Part shown: piece by piece, positions 1-8,139 of the stretch
How the letters are laid out: each line of letters starts with the position of its first letter
Numbering within the stretch: the stretch's first letter is position 1
Origin: Serratia grimesii NBRC 13537
Lineage (GTDB): Bacteria > Pseudomonadota > Gammaproteobacteria > Enterobacterales > Enterobacteriaceae
Length of the DNA: 64,000 nucleotides
Assembly (NCBI RefSeq): GCF_001590905.1
Contig: NZ_BCTT01000006.1
Location: 530,909 to 594,908 of the forward strand
Direction of reading: 5' to 3'
The notes under the pieces: generated by a model
What the model was told of the DNA's origin: nothing
The model's database searches: none
Seen by the model: the letters and a program-made list of their open reading frames with translations, nothing else
Made by a program: the position numbers and the translations under genes

Positions 1-28
1 CCAGACCAAAAAATGAGGGAAACGAGGC

Positions 29-199
29 ATGAAGAGACAGAAACGCGATCGTCTGGAAAGGGCGCATTCGAGAGGTTATCAAGCAGGTATTTTAGGGCGT
101 TCCAGGGAATATTGTCCCTACCAATCATCGGTGGACGCCCGGTCTCAGTGGCTGGGAGGTTGGCGAGAAGCCATGGAAGACAGGGCTGTGACCGCTTAA
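29..199 (+). CDS. rmf: Ribosome modulation factor
   Basis: This 56-residue gene encodes the small basic protein that dimerises 70S ribosomes into inactive 100S particles in stationary phase. The translation begins MKRQKRDRLERAH and continues with RGYQAG, a CPYQ segment and QWLGGWREAM, which match E. coli RMF (55 residues) block by block. The start is preceded by GAGG with one base in between, close but similar to the E. coli arrangement. It lies upstream of, and converges on, the fabA side of the map, as in E. coli, where rmf and fabA are neighbours. A strong intrinsic terminator follows the stop. A longer overlapping reading frame (13 to 261) in another phase is not credible. I am confident from the residue-by-residue match recalled from the family; no oddity in the coding sequence is visible. 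Confidence 0.96.
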   Translation: MKRQKRDRLERAHSRGYQAGILGRSREYCPYQSSVDARSQWLGGWREAMEDRAVTA

Positions 200-224
200 G
201 CGGCTCCCTGTCAAAAAAAGGAAC

Positions 225-250
225 AACCTCCGCCAAGCGCGGAGGTTTTT
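225..250 (+). terminator. Intrinsic terminator of rmf
   Basis: A 9-bp perfect stem (AACCTCCGC paired with GCGGAGGTT), a 5-base loop and five T residues follow rmf. The A-rich 5' side could also let it work for the convergent fabF-like gene on the minus strand. Confidence 0.85.
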
Positions 251-263
251 GTTTCAGGTAATA

Positions 264-1538
264 TTATCCCTGCCAACGCTTCAGCAAAATACTTGCATTC
301 ACACCGCCAAAACCAAAGCCGTTCGACAGCGCATAGGTGATGGCCATAGGTTCAGCTTTCTTCGCCACCAGATGTAATCCTGCCGCCGCAGGGTCTGGAT
401 TGTCCAAATTCAGTGTGGCCGGTGCGATTTGATCGCGCAGTGCCAGCGCGGTAAAAATGGTCTCTAAACCGCCAGCAGCGCCCAATAAATGACCCGTAGC
501 TGATTTGGTCGATGTGACGGCTACACTGCCATTCGTGCCGAACAGATGCTTGATGGCGTTAATTTCCCCTAAATCCCCCACCGGCGTGGAAGTTGCGTGC
601 GCATTCAGGTGTTGAACCTGTTCTGGTGTTACGCCTGCTTGCCTGAGGGCAATTTTCATTGCGCGGTAGGCTCCGTCGCCATCTTCGGCACCAGAGGTCA
701 TGTGGTAGGCGTCTGCGCTGGTGCCGTAGCCGACAATTTCCGCCAAGGGCGTCGCCCCGCGAGCCAGCGCATGCTCCAGTGTTTCAATCACCAGCATGCC
801 GGCACCTTCCCCCATAACAAAGCCGTTACGTTCGCTATCAAAAGGGCGTGAAGCCGTAACTGCAGCATCTGCTGGCGCTGTAGACATGGCGCGTGCTGCG
901 GCAAAGCCACCAAGGCTAACAGTGTCAATTGCTGCTTCTGTACCGCCACACAGCGCGATATCTGCCTCATCGTTACGAATCATACGCACGGCATCGCCAA
1001 TCGCTTGTACACCTGCTGCACAGGCTGTCACAGGGGTGCCAATCGGGCCTTTGAACTGATGTTTAATTGAAACGTGGCCTGCGGCCAGGTTAACCAGGAA
1101 GGAAGGGATGGTGAAAGGTGACAGGCGTTTGGCACCTCGGCTGTCGGTAGTGCGTACCGCCTGCGCGATGGCGGGGAAACCACCAATGCCGGAGGCGATC
1201 ACCGTTGCAGTGCGTTCCTGCTTATCTTCGGTGTCGGCTTTCCAGCCTGCTTGTTGAATAGCCTCATCTGCTGCTGCCATGGCGAGGAGGATAAAGCGAT
1301 CCATTTTCTTTTGATCTTTTGGCGCAACAGAACGATCCGGATCGAAACCAGCCTCGGCATCTTGTTCTAATGAAGGTACCTGGCCACCGACTTTAACTTG
1401 CAGGTCGGCAACGATCTCTTCCGGTAATGGGCGAATGCCTGACTGACCTTTCAGCAGACGCTGCCAGATAGCCTCTACGCCGCATCCCAATGGTGAAACG
1501 GCACCCATGCCGGTAATGACTATACGACGATTGTTCAT
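264..1538 (-). CDS. Beta-ketoacyl-ACP synthase II paralogue (FabF-like)
   Basis: A 424-residue condensing enzyme of the KAS II type, which extends acyl-ACP by condensation with malonyl-ACP in the cytosol. The complete Cys-His-His triad is visible: C173 in TACAAGV, H314 in NAHATSTPVGD and H350 in KSATGHLLGAAG, plus the glycine-rich GFGFGGVNAS near the C-terminus. Length and motifs are those of an active enzyme. It is not the canonical fabF, which sits in the fabHDG-acpP-fabF cluster. Here it follows an HxlR-family regulator, and the two coding regions overlap by 4 bp (ATGA), so they are translationally coupled. The pair is inserted between rmf and fabA, an arrangement absent from E. coli. Its place beside fabA suggests a role in fatty-acid or specialised acyl-chain synthesis, but the substrate cannot be read from the sequence. 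Confidence 0.9.
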   Translation of the reverse strand: MNNRRIVITGMGAVSPLGCGVEAIWQRLLKGQSGIRPLPEEIVADLQVKVGGQVPSLEQDAEAGFDPDRSVAPKDQKKMDRFILLAMAAADEAIQQAGWKADTEDKQERTATVIASGIGGFPAIAQAVRTTDSRGAKRLSPFTIPSFLVNLAAGHVSIKHQFKGPIGTPVTACAAGVQAIGDAVRMIRNDEADIALCGGTEAAIDTVSLGGFAAARAMSTAPADAAVTASRPFDSERNGFVMGEGAGMLVIETLEHALARGATPLAEIVGYGTSADAYHMTSGAEDGDGAYRAMKIALRQAGVTPEQVQHLNAHATSTPVGDLGEINAIKHLFGTNGSVAVTSTKSATGHLLGAAGGLETIFTALALRDQIAPATLNLDNPDPAAAGLHLVAKKAEPMAITYALSNGFGFGGVNASILLKRWQG

Positions 1539-2062
1539 AGTGACTCCTTGGATGATTCTGGGGGGAATGCAGAAAGGTACTGCTGCATCAGGGCTGCACG
1601 TTGGCGCATACCTTCTGTCGCCGCAGGCCCTGGTGCCAAAGTAATATTATGCAGCGCAATAGGCTGATGGGTGATGCTGTCGATCAGTTGTACACGTATC
1701 GGTTGTCCGGTGCGGCGATCGACCAATTCTGCGCTAATACCGTCATCGGCCAAGTGGGTGTTGCCCCAGTGAAACAGCGCAGCAAGCACGGGGAAAAAAT
1801 CGTTGCCACGCTCGGTGAGCAGATACTCGTATCGAACTGGCCGTGTTTGATATCGCTGTTTATGCAGAATGCCGCTTTCCACCAGGAACTTTAGACGACG
1901 GGTCAATATGGTGGGCGAAAGCCCAAGGCTTTGCTGGAATTCATCAAATCTAGATAAGCCATGAAACGCATCGCGAAGTATCAGGATACTCCACCATTCA
2001 CCGACACGATCAAGAGAGCGTGCGACCGGGCATGGCATGTTATCAAAACGAGTTTTTTGCAT
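1535..2062 (-). CDS. HxlR-family winged-helix regulator
   Basis: A 175-residue DNA-binding regulator. An HxlR-type winged helix occupies roughly residues 9-100, with the family signature CPVARSLDRVGEWW, the LRDAFHGLSRFDEFQ segment and TRRLKFLVESGIL in the recognition helix and wing. C11 sits at the position that acts as a redox sensor in some relatives (YodB, HypR), so thiol or electrophile sensing is possible but only inferred. The C-terminal 70 residues are an extension not typical of minimal HxlR proteins. AGAGGT lies 7 bases before the ATG. The gene overlaps the downstream FabF-like gene by 4 bp, and a perfect palindrome lies 13 bp upstream of the start. That layout suggests an autoregulated two-gene operon. 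Confidence 0.88.
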   Translation of the reverse strand: MQKTRFDNMPCPVARSLDRVGEWWSILILRDAFHGLSRFDEFQQSLGLSPTILTRRLKFLVESGILHKQRYQTRPVRYEYLLTERGNDFFPVLAALFHWGNTHLADDGISAELVDRRTGQPIRVQLIDSITHQPIALHNITLAPGPAATEGMRQRAALMQQYLSAFPPESSKESL

Positions 2063-2075
2063 GGCACACCTCTTT

Positions 2076-2098
2076 GTAACTACAATAATTGTAGTTAC
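2076..2098. promoter_or_regulatory. Perfect palindrome, probable HxlR operator
   Basis: Two 10-bp arms, GTAACTACAA and TTGTAGTTAC, are exact inverted copies separated by TAA. It lies 13 bp upstream of the regulator's start codon, so a dimeric winged-helix protein bound here would block transcription or early elongation. Its assignment to the adjacent HxlR protein is inference from position and symmetry. Confidence 0.72.
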
Positions 2099-2190
2099 TA
2101 TTTAGCCGTTACGAATGTGTGCATATGAAGGCACAATATAACCACGGCGGGAAAATAAACGGCGACCGGTAAGGGCCGCCGTGACTGCGG

Positions 2191-2709
2191 TTAGAACGCA
2201 GCAGTGTCCTTGAACAGGCCCACTTTCAGATCGCTTGCAGTGTAAATGACTTGACCGTCGACCAAGACTTCACCATCTGCTACACCCATAATCAGTTTAC
2301 GGATGATCACGCGTTTGAAGTTGATGCGGTAGGTCACTTTCTTCGCGGTTGGCAGTACCTGGCCGGTGAATTTAACTTCACCCACGCCCAGTGCACGACC
2401 TTTACCTTCGCCACCCAACCAGCCGAGGTAGAAGCCAACCAATTGCCACATGGCATCCAGACCCAGGCAGCCTGGCATTACCGGATCGCCGATAAAGTGG
2501 CAACCAAAGAACCATAGGTCCGGATTGATATCCAGTTCCGCTTCCACATAACCCTTGTTGTAGGTACCACCGTCTTCAGTCATTTTGACCACGCGGTCCA
2601 TCATCAACATGTTACCTGCCGGCAACGGCGGGCCGCCAGCGCCAAACAGCTCGCCACGGCCGGATGCTTCGAGGTCTTCTTTCGTATAGGAGTCGCGTTT
2701 TTCTACCAT
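2191..2709 (-). CDS. fabA: 3-hydroxydecanoyl-ACP dehydratase/isomerase
   Basis: FabA (172 residues, the usual length) dehydrates 3-hydroxydecanoyl-ACP and isomerises trans-2- to cis-3-decenoyl-ACP, the entry point to unsaturated fatty acids. The active-site block [14 protein letters not shown] carries H71, and D85 lies in GLDAMWQ; both catalytic residues are present. The N-terminus [16 protein letters not shown] and C-terminus fit the enterobacterial protein. The gene is monocistronic, downstream of and codirectional with lonH, as in E. coli. Its promoter carries adjacent FabR and FadR operators (listed separately), so repression by FabR and activation by FadR are expected from the known biology. 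Nothing in the coding sequence is unusual. Confidence 0.98.
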   Translation of the reverse strand: MVEKRDSYTKEDLEASGRGELFGAGGPPLPAGNMLMMDRVVKMTEDGGTYNKGYVEAELDINPDLWFFGCHFIGDPVMPGCLGLDAMWQLVGFYLGWLGGEGKGRALGVGEVKFTGQVLPTAKKVTYRINFKRVIIRKLIMGVADGEVLVDGQVIYTASDLKVGLFKDTAAF

Positions 2710-2747
2710 GTTCTCAGTAAACCTTATTTTATTGAAGGGCGCAGATT

Positions 2748-2765
2748 AGCTTACACGTGTACGCT
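2748..2765 (-). promoter_or_regulatory. FabR operator of fabA
   Basis: On the minus strand the site reads AGCGTACACGTGTAAGCT, an imperfect palindrome around ACACGTGT that matches the FabR-binding element I recall from E. coli fabA and fabB. It lies 38 bp upstream of the fabA start. Confidence 0.8.
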
Positions 2766-2766
2766 G

Positions 2767-2783
2767 AACAAGTCCGATCAGCC
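2767..2783 (-). promoter_or_regulatory. FadR operator of fabA
   Basis: The minus-strand sequence contains TGATCGGACTTGTT, very close to the FadR consensus and the same as the E. coli fabA site as I recall it. It directly abuts the FabR site and overlaps the lonH stop codon, so activator and repressor sites are packed into the lonH-fabA junction. Confidence 0.8.
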
Positions 2784-4550
2784 GTGGTTGAACCAGTTAA
2801 GCCAGCGAAGCGGCCATGGCCAGCGCCGACGTTCCTGTGGATTCACCTGTGCAATCCGTTCCTGAATAGCAGCTAATAGATTCGGCTGTTGTTCATCAGA
2901 GTAGGGGTAACCGGTGAGTAATGGCAAGGCCTCAGCGGCGCTATCGACGGCCCACAGATGGAACTGGCCTTCGCGTACCGCATCGACCACATCCTGGCGT
3001 AGACACAGATGGCGCACGTTGGTTGCGGGCAGGATGATGCCCTGTTTGCCTGTCAAACCACGACGTTGGCAAACTTCAAAAAAGCCTTCGATCTTCTCGT
3101 TGACGCCGCCAATTGGCTGCACATTGCCGAATTGGTCTACAGAGCCAGTAACCGCAATTTGCTGTGTGATCGGCTGCAATGACAGCGCACTGATGAGCGC
3201 ACACAACTCAGCGAGTGAGGCACTGTCGCCATCTACTTCACCGTAAGATTGCTCAAAGACGATTGACGCGGAGAAGGGCAGCGGTTGGTCCAGTTCAAGT
3301 TCTGAAATCAGGAATGCCTGCATAATCATCATGCCTTTGGCATGAAGATTACCGCCAAGCTCGGCTTTACGCTCGACGTCGGTGAATTCGCCATCGCCAA
3401 GGTGGACGACACAGCTGATGCGAGAGGGCTCACCGAAACTGCGTGGATGACCTGGGTACTCTAATACCGACAGGCCATTGATCTGACCGACGACTTCGCC
3501 TTCAGTCTCAATCAGGATTTGGCCCAGTTCAATTTCATCCTGCATTCGTTCGGCAAGGTAGCTTTCACGCCATTCACGCGCATTCAACGCGGCTTCAAAC
3601 GCTTTGGCAGTGATGTTTTCTTCTTCGACATACAGTGCTGCTTCAGAAAGCTGCTGGACGAGCCACAGTGGGGACAGCGGCAGATTGCCCTGATCGCCAC
3701 TGTAACGTACCGCCTGTATCATCAGAGGGTACCAGGCGTCGGCTGCCAGAGGCGGTAGCTGCTTCTCATCAATCAGCGTATTGACGTAGCCACACCATTG
3801 AACCATGTCATCGATTTCGGTGAGTTGCAGGTCTTCTTCGTACTCACCGTAGACAGCTTGCTCACTCAGTTCCGGCTCAATATCATGGAAATCCGCAAGA
3901 CCGTGACGATCGCCAACCACGATCAACCGCAACTCCAGCGGCATCGCCGGAATAGTGATTGGCAAAGGACGTGTTTCATCTGGGGAAACCCAATGGAACT
4001 GACGTTGGGTGATCATCTGCTTCAAACGCAACCACAGCAGCGGTTGGGCGAGCAAAGAACGCGCCGACAGGATCAGTACACCGCCATTGGCCTGATGCAC
4101 CAGACCGGGTTGCAGGCTGATCTCGTCATTGTGGATCCTGACGCAGCCAAACAACTGTTCTGGTTCAACCCACTCCTGAAATACGCAGGCACCCCCGGCG
4201 GAAAATGGCTCATCACCGCGGCTGGCAGGTTCTACACTTACCTTGCTGCCTTGGATCACATAGTGACTGCCCTTGAACGCCGTATTTTTGGGTTGCAGTT
4301 GCTCAACTGCATGAGCGATCAGCGCCAAATACTCGCGCGTTTCTTGCGCTTTCAACAGCATGAAACGCGGTGGCGATTGTGGATGGCAAAACAGCGTCAG
4401 TGCATTTTCCAGACGTGGCTGAATAGTGGCAAAGGACACGGGAGCCAACTGCGCGGCGGTATCAAATATCGCTTGATAAGGCGTAACGTCCGGCAACAGT
4501 GATTGCCATTCAAGTCGGTTATTGGTCAAAGTGTTAGATGCAATCGTCAA
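2778..4550 (-). CDS. lonH: Lon-like Ser-Lys protease LonH
   Basis: A 590-residue protein of the YcbZ/LonH family, related to archaeal LonB-type proteases. The C-terminal third is a Lon proteolytic domain. The nucleophile S443 lies in GDSAS and the general base K486 lies in NEKIEGFF, so the Ser-Lys dyad is intact. The N-terminal region is a degenerate ATPase-like domain without clear Walker A or B motifs, as in the E. coli protein. Length matches E. coli YcbZ (586). It lies between divergent matP and codirectional fabA, the E. coli arrangement. The last codons overlap the fabA FadR operator. The physiological substrates of the family are poorly defined. Confidence 0.93.
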   Translation of the reverse strand: MTIASNTLTNNRLEWQSLLPDVTPYQAIFDTAAQLAPVSFATIQPRLENALTLFCHPQSPPRFMLLKAQETREYLALIAHAVEQLQPKNTAFKGSHYVIQGSKVSVEPASRGDEPFSAGGACVFQEWVEPEQLFGCVRIHNDEISLQPGLVHQANGGVLILSARSLLAQPLLWLRLKQMITQRQFHWVSPDETRPLPITIPAMPLELRLIVVGDRHGLADFHDIEPELSEQAVYGEYEEDLQLTEIDDMVQWCGYVNTLIDEKQLPPLAADAWYPLMIQAVRYSGDQGNLPLSPLWLVQQLSEAALYVEEENITAKAFEAALNAREWRESYLAERMQDEIELGQILIETEGEVVGQINGLSVLEYPGHPRSFGEPSRISCVVHLGDGEFTDVERKAELGGNLHAKGMMIMQAFLISELELDQPLPFSASIVFEQSYGEVDGDSASLAELCALISALSLQPITQQIAVTGSVDQFGNVQPIGGVNEKIEGFFEVCQRRGLTGKQGIILPATNVRHLCLRQDVVDAVREGQFHLWAVDSAAEALPLLTGYPYSDEQQPNLLAAIQERIAQVNPQERRRWPWPLRWLNWFNHG

Positions 4551-4738
4551 AAAGGGAAAGGGCGATTATACAAGAATAATGGCAGCTTGATACATGCAGA
4601 GTAGAAGTTGGTGTCAGGGAGTTTGACATCACGCGGCGACTGTGCAAAAAACAGTCTAAATGGGGGCGTAATTGCCGGGGAAATTCGGCGCAAAGCTGTT
4701 ATGCTTAATAAAGTTACGCGGTCACTGAAGAGCTCACG

Positions 4739-5197
4739 ATGAAATATCAGCAACTGGAAAATCTGGAGAGCGGTTGGAAATGGAAGTACCTGGTGAAAAA
4801 GCACCGGGAAGGGGAAGCTATTACCCGCCATATTGAAAACAGCGTTGCTCAGGAAGCCATTGACGAGCTGCTTAAGCTGGAAAATGAGCCGGTAAAAGTG
4901 CTGACGTGGATTAGCCGCCACATGAATCCGGACCTGGATAACCGGATGAAGCAAACCATCCGCGCACGACGTAAGCGTCATTTTAACGCAGAACATCAAC
5001 ACACGCGTAAAAAATCTATCGATCTGGAATTTTTAGTTTGGCAGCGTCTTGCCGCACTTGCCCGCCGCAGAGGGGTAACATTGTCAGAGACGGTGGTGCA
5101 GTTGATCGAAGATGCGGAACGTAAAGAGAAGTACGCGAGCCAGATGTCGCTTTTGAAGCAGGATTTAAAAGCCATTCTCGGTAAAGACGACGAGTAA
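4739..5197 (+). CDS. matP: Macrodomain Ter organiser MatP
   Basis: MatP (152 residues) binds matS sites in the terminus macrodomain, condenses Ter DNA and delays sister Ter separation through interactions with the divisome. The four-helix N-terminal region and the C-terminal ribbon-helix-helix ([39 protein letters not shown]) followed by a short coiled coil are visible and match the E. coli protein. It is divergent from lonH and convergent with ompA, with a shared bidirectional terminator. An upstream GTTACGCGGTCAC resembles half of a matS motif, but the left half and spacer do not fit, so I do not call a site. Confidence 0.97.
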   Translation: MKYQQLENLESGWKWKYLVKKHREGEAITRHIENSVAQEAIDELLKLENEPVKVLTWISRHMNPDLDNRMKQTIRARRKRHFNAEHQHTRKKSIDLEFLVWQRLAALARRRGVTLSETVVQLIEDAERKEKYASQMSLLKQDLKAILGKDDE

Positions 5198-5258
5198 GTC
5201 GCTAACTCGCGAACTGCGCGGAGGCCGTTATTGCCAGTATCACTGGTTCTGGACGAAA

Positions 5259-5284
5259 AAAAACCCCGCAATGCGGGGTTTTTT
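5259..5284. terminator. Bidirectional terminator between matP and ompA
   Basis: The stem AACCCCGC/GCGGGGTT has a 3-base loop, is flanked by A-runs on one side and T-runs on the other, and can end both convergent transcripts. Confidence 0.9.
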
Positions 5285-5299
5285 ACTAAGAGTGGTAGC

Positions 5300-6382
5300 T
5301 TAGCCTTGTGGCTGAGTTACAACGTCTTTGATACCTTTAACTTCGATCTCTACGCGACGATCTGGTGCCAGGCAATCGATCTGTGCTTTAGTAGCACGGC
5401 CAGCTTTGTAGCCACAGGTGTTACCAGTGACGGAATCAGCTTTGCCCATACCACGTGCAGAGATTTTGTCTGAAGGAATACCTTTAGATACCAGGTAGTC
5501 AACAACGCTTTGAGCGCGTTTTTCAGACAGTTTCTGGTTGTATTGCTCTGAACCAACTGCGTCGGTGTAACCCAGAACTACAACAGAGCCATCTTTAGGA
5601 TCCATGGAGCTCAGCTGAGTGTACAGCTGGTCCAGAGCCTGTTGGCCTTGTGCTTTCAGAGTAGATTTGTTGAAGTTGAACAGCACGTCAGACTTCAGAG
5701 TGAAACGCTTGGTTTCAACAACTGGAGCTGGAGCTGGTGCTGGAGCAACTGGAGCAACAACATCATCCTGACCGAAACGGTAAGAAACACCCAGGCTCAG
5801 CATGGTGTTGTCTGGACGAGCGCCGACAGTACCTGCATCACCGATGTTGCTAACGAACTGGTAGTCCAGGCGGGTAGCCCAGTTTTTGGTCAGTGCGTAT
5901 TCAACACCCACTGCTGCCAACGGAGAAACGCCAGTGTCGTGATCGCTCAGACGTTGGCCAGTTGCACCGTAGTTAGCTTTGGAGTCTGCACGCCATACCA
6001 TGCCGCCCAGACGAGTGTAGATGTCCAGATCGTCCATGATTGGGTAGCTCAGTTTAGCGGCCAGTTGAACGCCCTGCGCTTTGAAAGCACCGTTGTTCAC
6101 GCTGCCTTTGTAAGGCATACGGCCAAGCCAGTCATAGCCCAGCTCGAAGCCCAGGTATTGGTTCGCCTGGTAACCCAGGAACGCGCCAGCACCCAGTTGA
6201 TCTTTATGGGTCGGACCATTGCCGATACCATTCTGGTAACCGTTGCCGTAGAAACCAGTGTCATGATACTGGGACCAACCCAGTTTAGCACCAGTGTACC
6301 AGGTATTATCTTTTGGGGCGGCTTGCGCTACGGTAGCGAAACCAGCCAGTGCCACTGCTAATGCGATAGCTGTCTTTTTCAT
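5300..6382 (-). CDS. ompA: Outer-membrane porin OmpA
   Basis: OmpA is the abundant outer-membrane beta-barrel that anchors to peptidoglycan. The 360-residue precursor starts at the ATG preceded by the conserved leader AACGAGGCGCAAA; an in-frame ATG ten codons upstream lies inside the 5' leader and is rejected. A signal peptide ends at AQA (about residue 21). The eight-stranded barrel spans about residues 22-195. A proline-alanine linker ([12 protein letters not shown]) leads to the periplasmic OmpA domain with the FNFNKSTLK and LGYTDAVGS motifs and a Cys pair near the end. It is slightly longer than E. coli OmpA (346) because of barrel loops, as in other Serratia. Convergent with matP. Confidence 0.98.
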   Translation of the reverse strand: MKKTAIALAVALAGFATVAQAAPKDNTWYTGAKLGWSQYHDTGFYGNGYQNGIGNGPTHKDQLGAGAFLGYQANQYLGFELGYDWLGRMPYKGSVNNGAFKAQGVQLAAKLSYPIMDDLDIYTRLGGMVWRADSKANYGATGQRLSDHDTGVSPLAAVGVEYALTKNWATRLDYQFVSNIGDAGTVGARPDNTMLSLGVSYRFGQDDVVAPVAPAPAPAPVVETKRFTLKSDVLFNFNKSTLKAQGQQALDQLYTQLSSMDPKDGSVVVLGYTDAVGSEQYNQKLSEKRAQSVVDYLVSKGIPSDKISARGMGKADSVTGNTCGYKAGRATKAQIDCLAPDRRVEIEVKGIKDVVTQPQG

Positions 6383-6534
6383 TTTGCGCCTCGTTATCAT
6401 CCAAATAGGCAATGAGCTTTAAAGCTGTTTTAAGCCCTTGGTTAAATTCCTTCGCCAAGGTTTGAGCCCTCGTTTGTTACTCGGCCAGTTTATCTGGCGT
6501 TATAGAGCAACCTTGGCGATGTAAAGTCTACAAC
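6383..6534 (-). promoter_or_regulatory. ompA 5' leader and promoter-proximal block
   Basis: On the minus strand the block GTAGACTTTACATCGCC (within 6515-6534) and the AACGAGGCGCAAA at the start codon match the E. coli ompA leader as I recall it. The long untranslated leader is known in E. coli to stabilise the mRNA and to be the target of the MicA small RNA. The exact transcription start cannot be set from sequence alone. Confidence 0.65.
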
Positions 6535-6616
6535 GTGGCGCGAAAGTTACAAGTGTGATGTGATAAAGCTCTAAAAAAAAACGCAGAATTGTACATATTT
6601 GCTAACATTAACCGAC

Positions 6617-6646
6617 AAAAAAACGAGCGATTTTACGCTCGTTTTT
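6617..6646 (-). terminator. Intrinsic terminator of sulA
   Basis: The stem AAACGAGCG/CGCTCGTTT has a 6-base loop; on the minus strand it is followed by a run of T residues, downstream of sulA. Confidence 0.8.
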
Positions 6647-6740
6647 GGGTGCGGAACCGCAGCCGCACTCGCTTTGTCCCTGATCCCAGAAAGGTTCCCT
6701 TAGAGGGAGATGAAAATGATGGGAAAAATCCTAAATTTAC

Positions 6741-7247
6741 TTAATGATACAAAGAAGAGTGAATTTTTAGGGTAGAACAGTGTCCGTGAATCGGGTTTAT
6801 GTCACGTTGAGGACGCATAATGAACCCATAAGCGTTACCTAATTCTGCCGCCCGCCTTAATTTTAGACGATCTTCTTCTGTAAGATCCGGTAGCCATCCG
6901 AGTACGACACTATAGTTACCTGTCAGTAACGCCTTTTCCATAGCTTCAACCGTATCCAGCGAATTGATTTGGCTAAGCTGCACCACTTTTTCGATCGGCA
7001 GACCGGACTGCTGCAACCATAATTTACTCAGCTTTTGTTGCGGAGTCAGCCATAACAGCCAGCGAGACTGCAGACCTAATTGCTGCAACAGAGGCAACAA
7101 CAATTGTGCCACCGCGGGCTGATGCTCGTTGTAAACAAGTTCACTGATAAGGCCATTCTTTTTGCCGGCATCTGTGTTTTCTGCAGCATTGTTCACCGCA
7201 AAAGAGGTGTGGCTGAAATGGGGTTTGTAGAGTGATTGAGTACGCAT
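6741..7247 (-). CDS. sulA: SOS cell-division inhibitor SulA
   Basis: SulA blocks FtsZ assembly during the SOS response and is degraded by Lon. The 168-residue product keeps the family core: [12 protein letters not shown], the [11 protein letters not shown] and [14 protein letters not shown] segments, [17 protein letters not shown], and the C-terminal KIHSSLYH. That tail matches the Lon-recognition tail of E. coli SulA (KIHSNLYH). I chose the ATG encoding MRTQSLYK because the longer frame would begin inside the LexA box and because the length matches E. coli (169). A canonical LexA box lies 24 bp upstream of this start. It sits between ompA and sxy, as in E. coli. Confidence 0.96.
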   Translation of the reverse strand: MRTQSLYKPHFSHTSFAVNNAAENTDAGKKNGLISELVYNEHQPAVAQLLLPLLQQLGLQSRWLLWLTPQQKLSKLWLQQSGLPIEKVVQLSQINSLDTVEAMEKALLTGNYSVVLGWLPDLTEEDRLKLRRAAELGNAYGFIMRPQRDINPIHGHCSTLKIHSSLYH

Positions 7248-7270
7248 AAAGTATCCCGCCCGTAGTGTCA

Positions 7271-7286
7271 CTGTATGTTTATACAG
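7271..7286. promoter_or_regulatory. LexA box of sulA
   Basis: CTGTATGTTTATACAG fits CTGT-N8-ACAG exactly and lies just upstream of the sulA start. It predicts SOS repression by LexA. Confidence 0.95.
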
Positions 7287-7479
7287 TACATCCTGTTGTG
7301 AATAAGATCAACCCAAAAATTCGTAGTACCTCTCATAATTGCGATTATTTTTTATACGGTGGGCTTTAGTGATTGGCATCGTTGAGGATAGTGCGTATTT
7401 TTCTAATTACTTGTTCACGTTACCTTTATTTCATTGATGAGGGGAATGATAAGACGGTAACCTACACCAGGAGAACGTT

Positions 7480-8139
7480 ATGAAAGGGATATCATCGGGA
7501 AGGGTTGTACAGGCTAAAGCCTGTTTTTACGCATTAGGGGTCATCACCACTCGCTCACAATTCGGTGGTTACGGGCTACTGGCCGACGGCGTCATGTTCG
7601 CCTTGATCGCTGAAGGGGAGCTGTATCTTCGAGCAACGGATTCCCTGGAACCCGCCTTCCGTGCTCGCGGGATGGTCAATATGGTTTACTCCAAGCGAGG
7701 GATGCCAATTACCATGCGCTATTACTGGGTAGATGAAACTCTGTGGCGGGATCGGGATGAACTTGTTGGACTGGCTTGGCAGGCCATTCGCGAAGCTCGT
7801 AGAGAGCTTCAAGACAAAACGGATAACCAGAGCCGGCTGAAAACCTTGCCAAACATCGATATCAATATGGAGCGCTTACTCTGGCGAGCGGGTATTCGTA
7901 ATGTCTATGACTTGCGGTTGAACGGTGCCAAACGCAGCTATCTTCGCTTATTGCAGCAGCAACATAACCTGGGCCTGCGGGTACTGCTTGCTCTGGGCGG
8001 GGCTATTGCCGGCTATCACCATGCGGCGTTACCCTCTGAATTACGCAGCGAGTTGACCTGTTGGTTTGAGCGAACCGTGTTATTGCTTCGCCATGGACAT
8101 CATCCTGATGTTCGGGGCCTCATAAAAGACCCCGAATGA
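7480..8139 (+). CDS. sxy: Competence regulator Sxy/TfoX
   Basis: Sxy (219 residues; E. coli 209) is the co-activator that, with CRP, turns on DNA-uptake genes with CRP-S sites. A TfoX N-terminal domain (about 10-100, FGGYGLLADGVMFALIAEGELYLR) and a TfoX C-terminal helix-hairpin domain (about 118-200, LPNIDINMERLLWRAGI) are both present. AGGAG lies 6 bases before the ATG. It is divergent from sulA and ends directly against yccS, the E. coli arrangement. In relatives the long leader folds to limit translation; the roughly 190-bp upstream region is large enough for that, but I did not fold it. Confidence 0.94.
   Translation: MKGISSGRVVQAKACFYALGVITTRSQFGGYGLLADGVMFALIAEGELYLRATDSLEPAFRARGMVNMVYSKRGMPITMRYYWVDETLWRDRDELVGLAWQAIREARRELQDKTDNQSRLKTLPNIDINMERLLWRAGIRNVYDLRLNGAKRSYLRLLQQQHNLGLRVLLALGGAIAGYHHAALPSELRSELTCWFERTVLLLRHGHHPDVRGLIKDPE

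Noticed and set aside
13..261. 82-codon plus-strand frame at the window start
   Set aside because: It is in a different phase from rmf, lacks protein character, and reads through rmf's terminator.
4712..4726. matS-like sequence upstream of matP (GTTACGCGGTCAC)
   Set aside because: One half-site base and the spacer do not fit GTGAC-RNY-GTCAC; no matching matS was seen elsewhere by eye.
4547..5002. 151-codon minus-strand frame opposite matP
   Set aside because: It overlaps matP almost fully and its composition is that of an antisense shadow.
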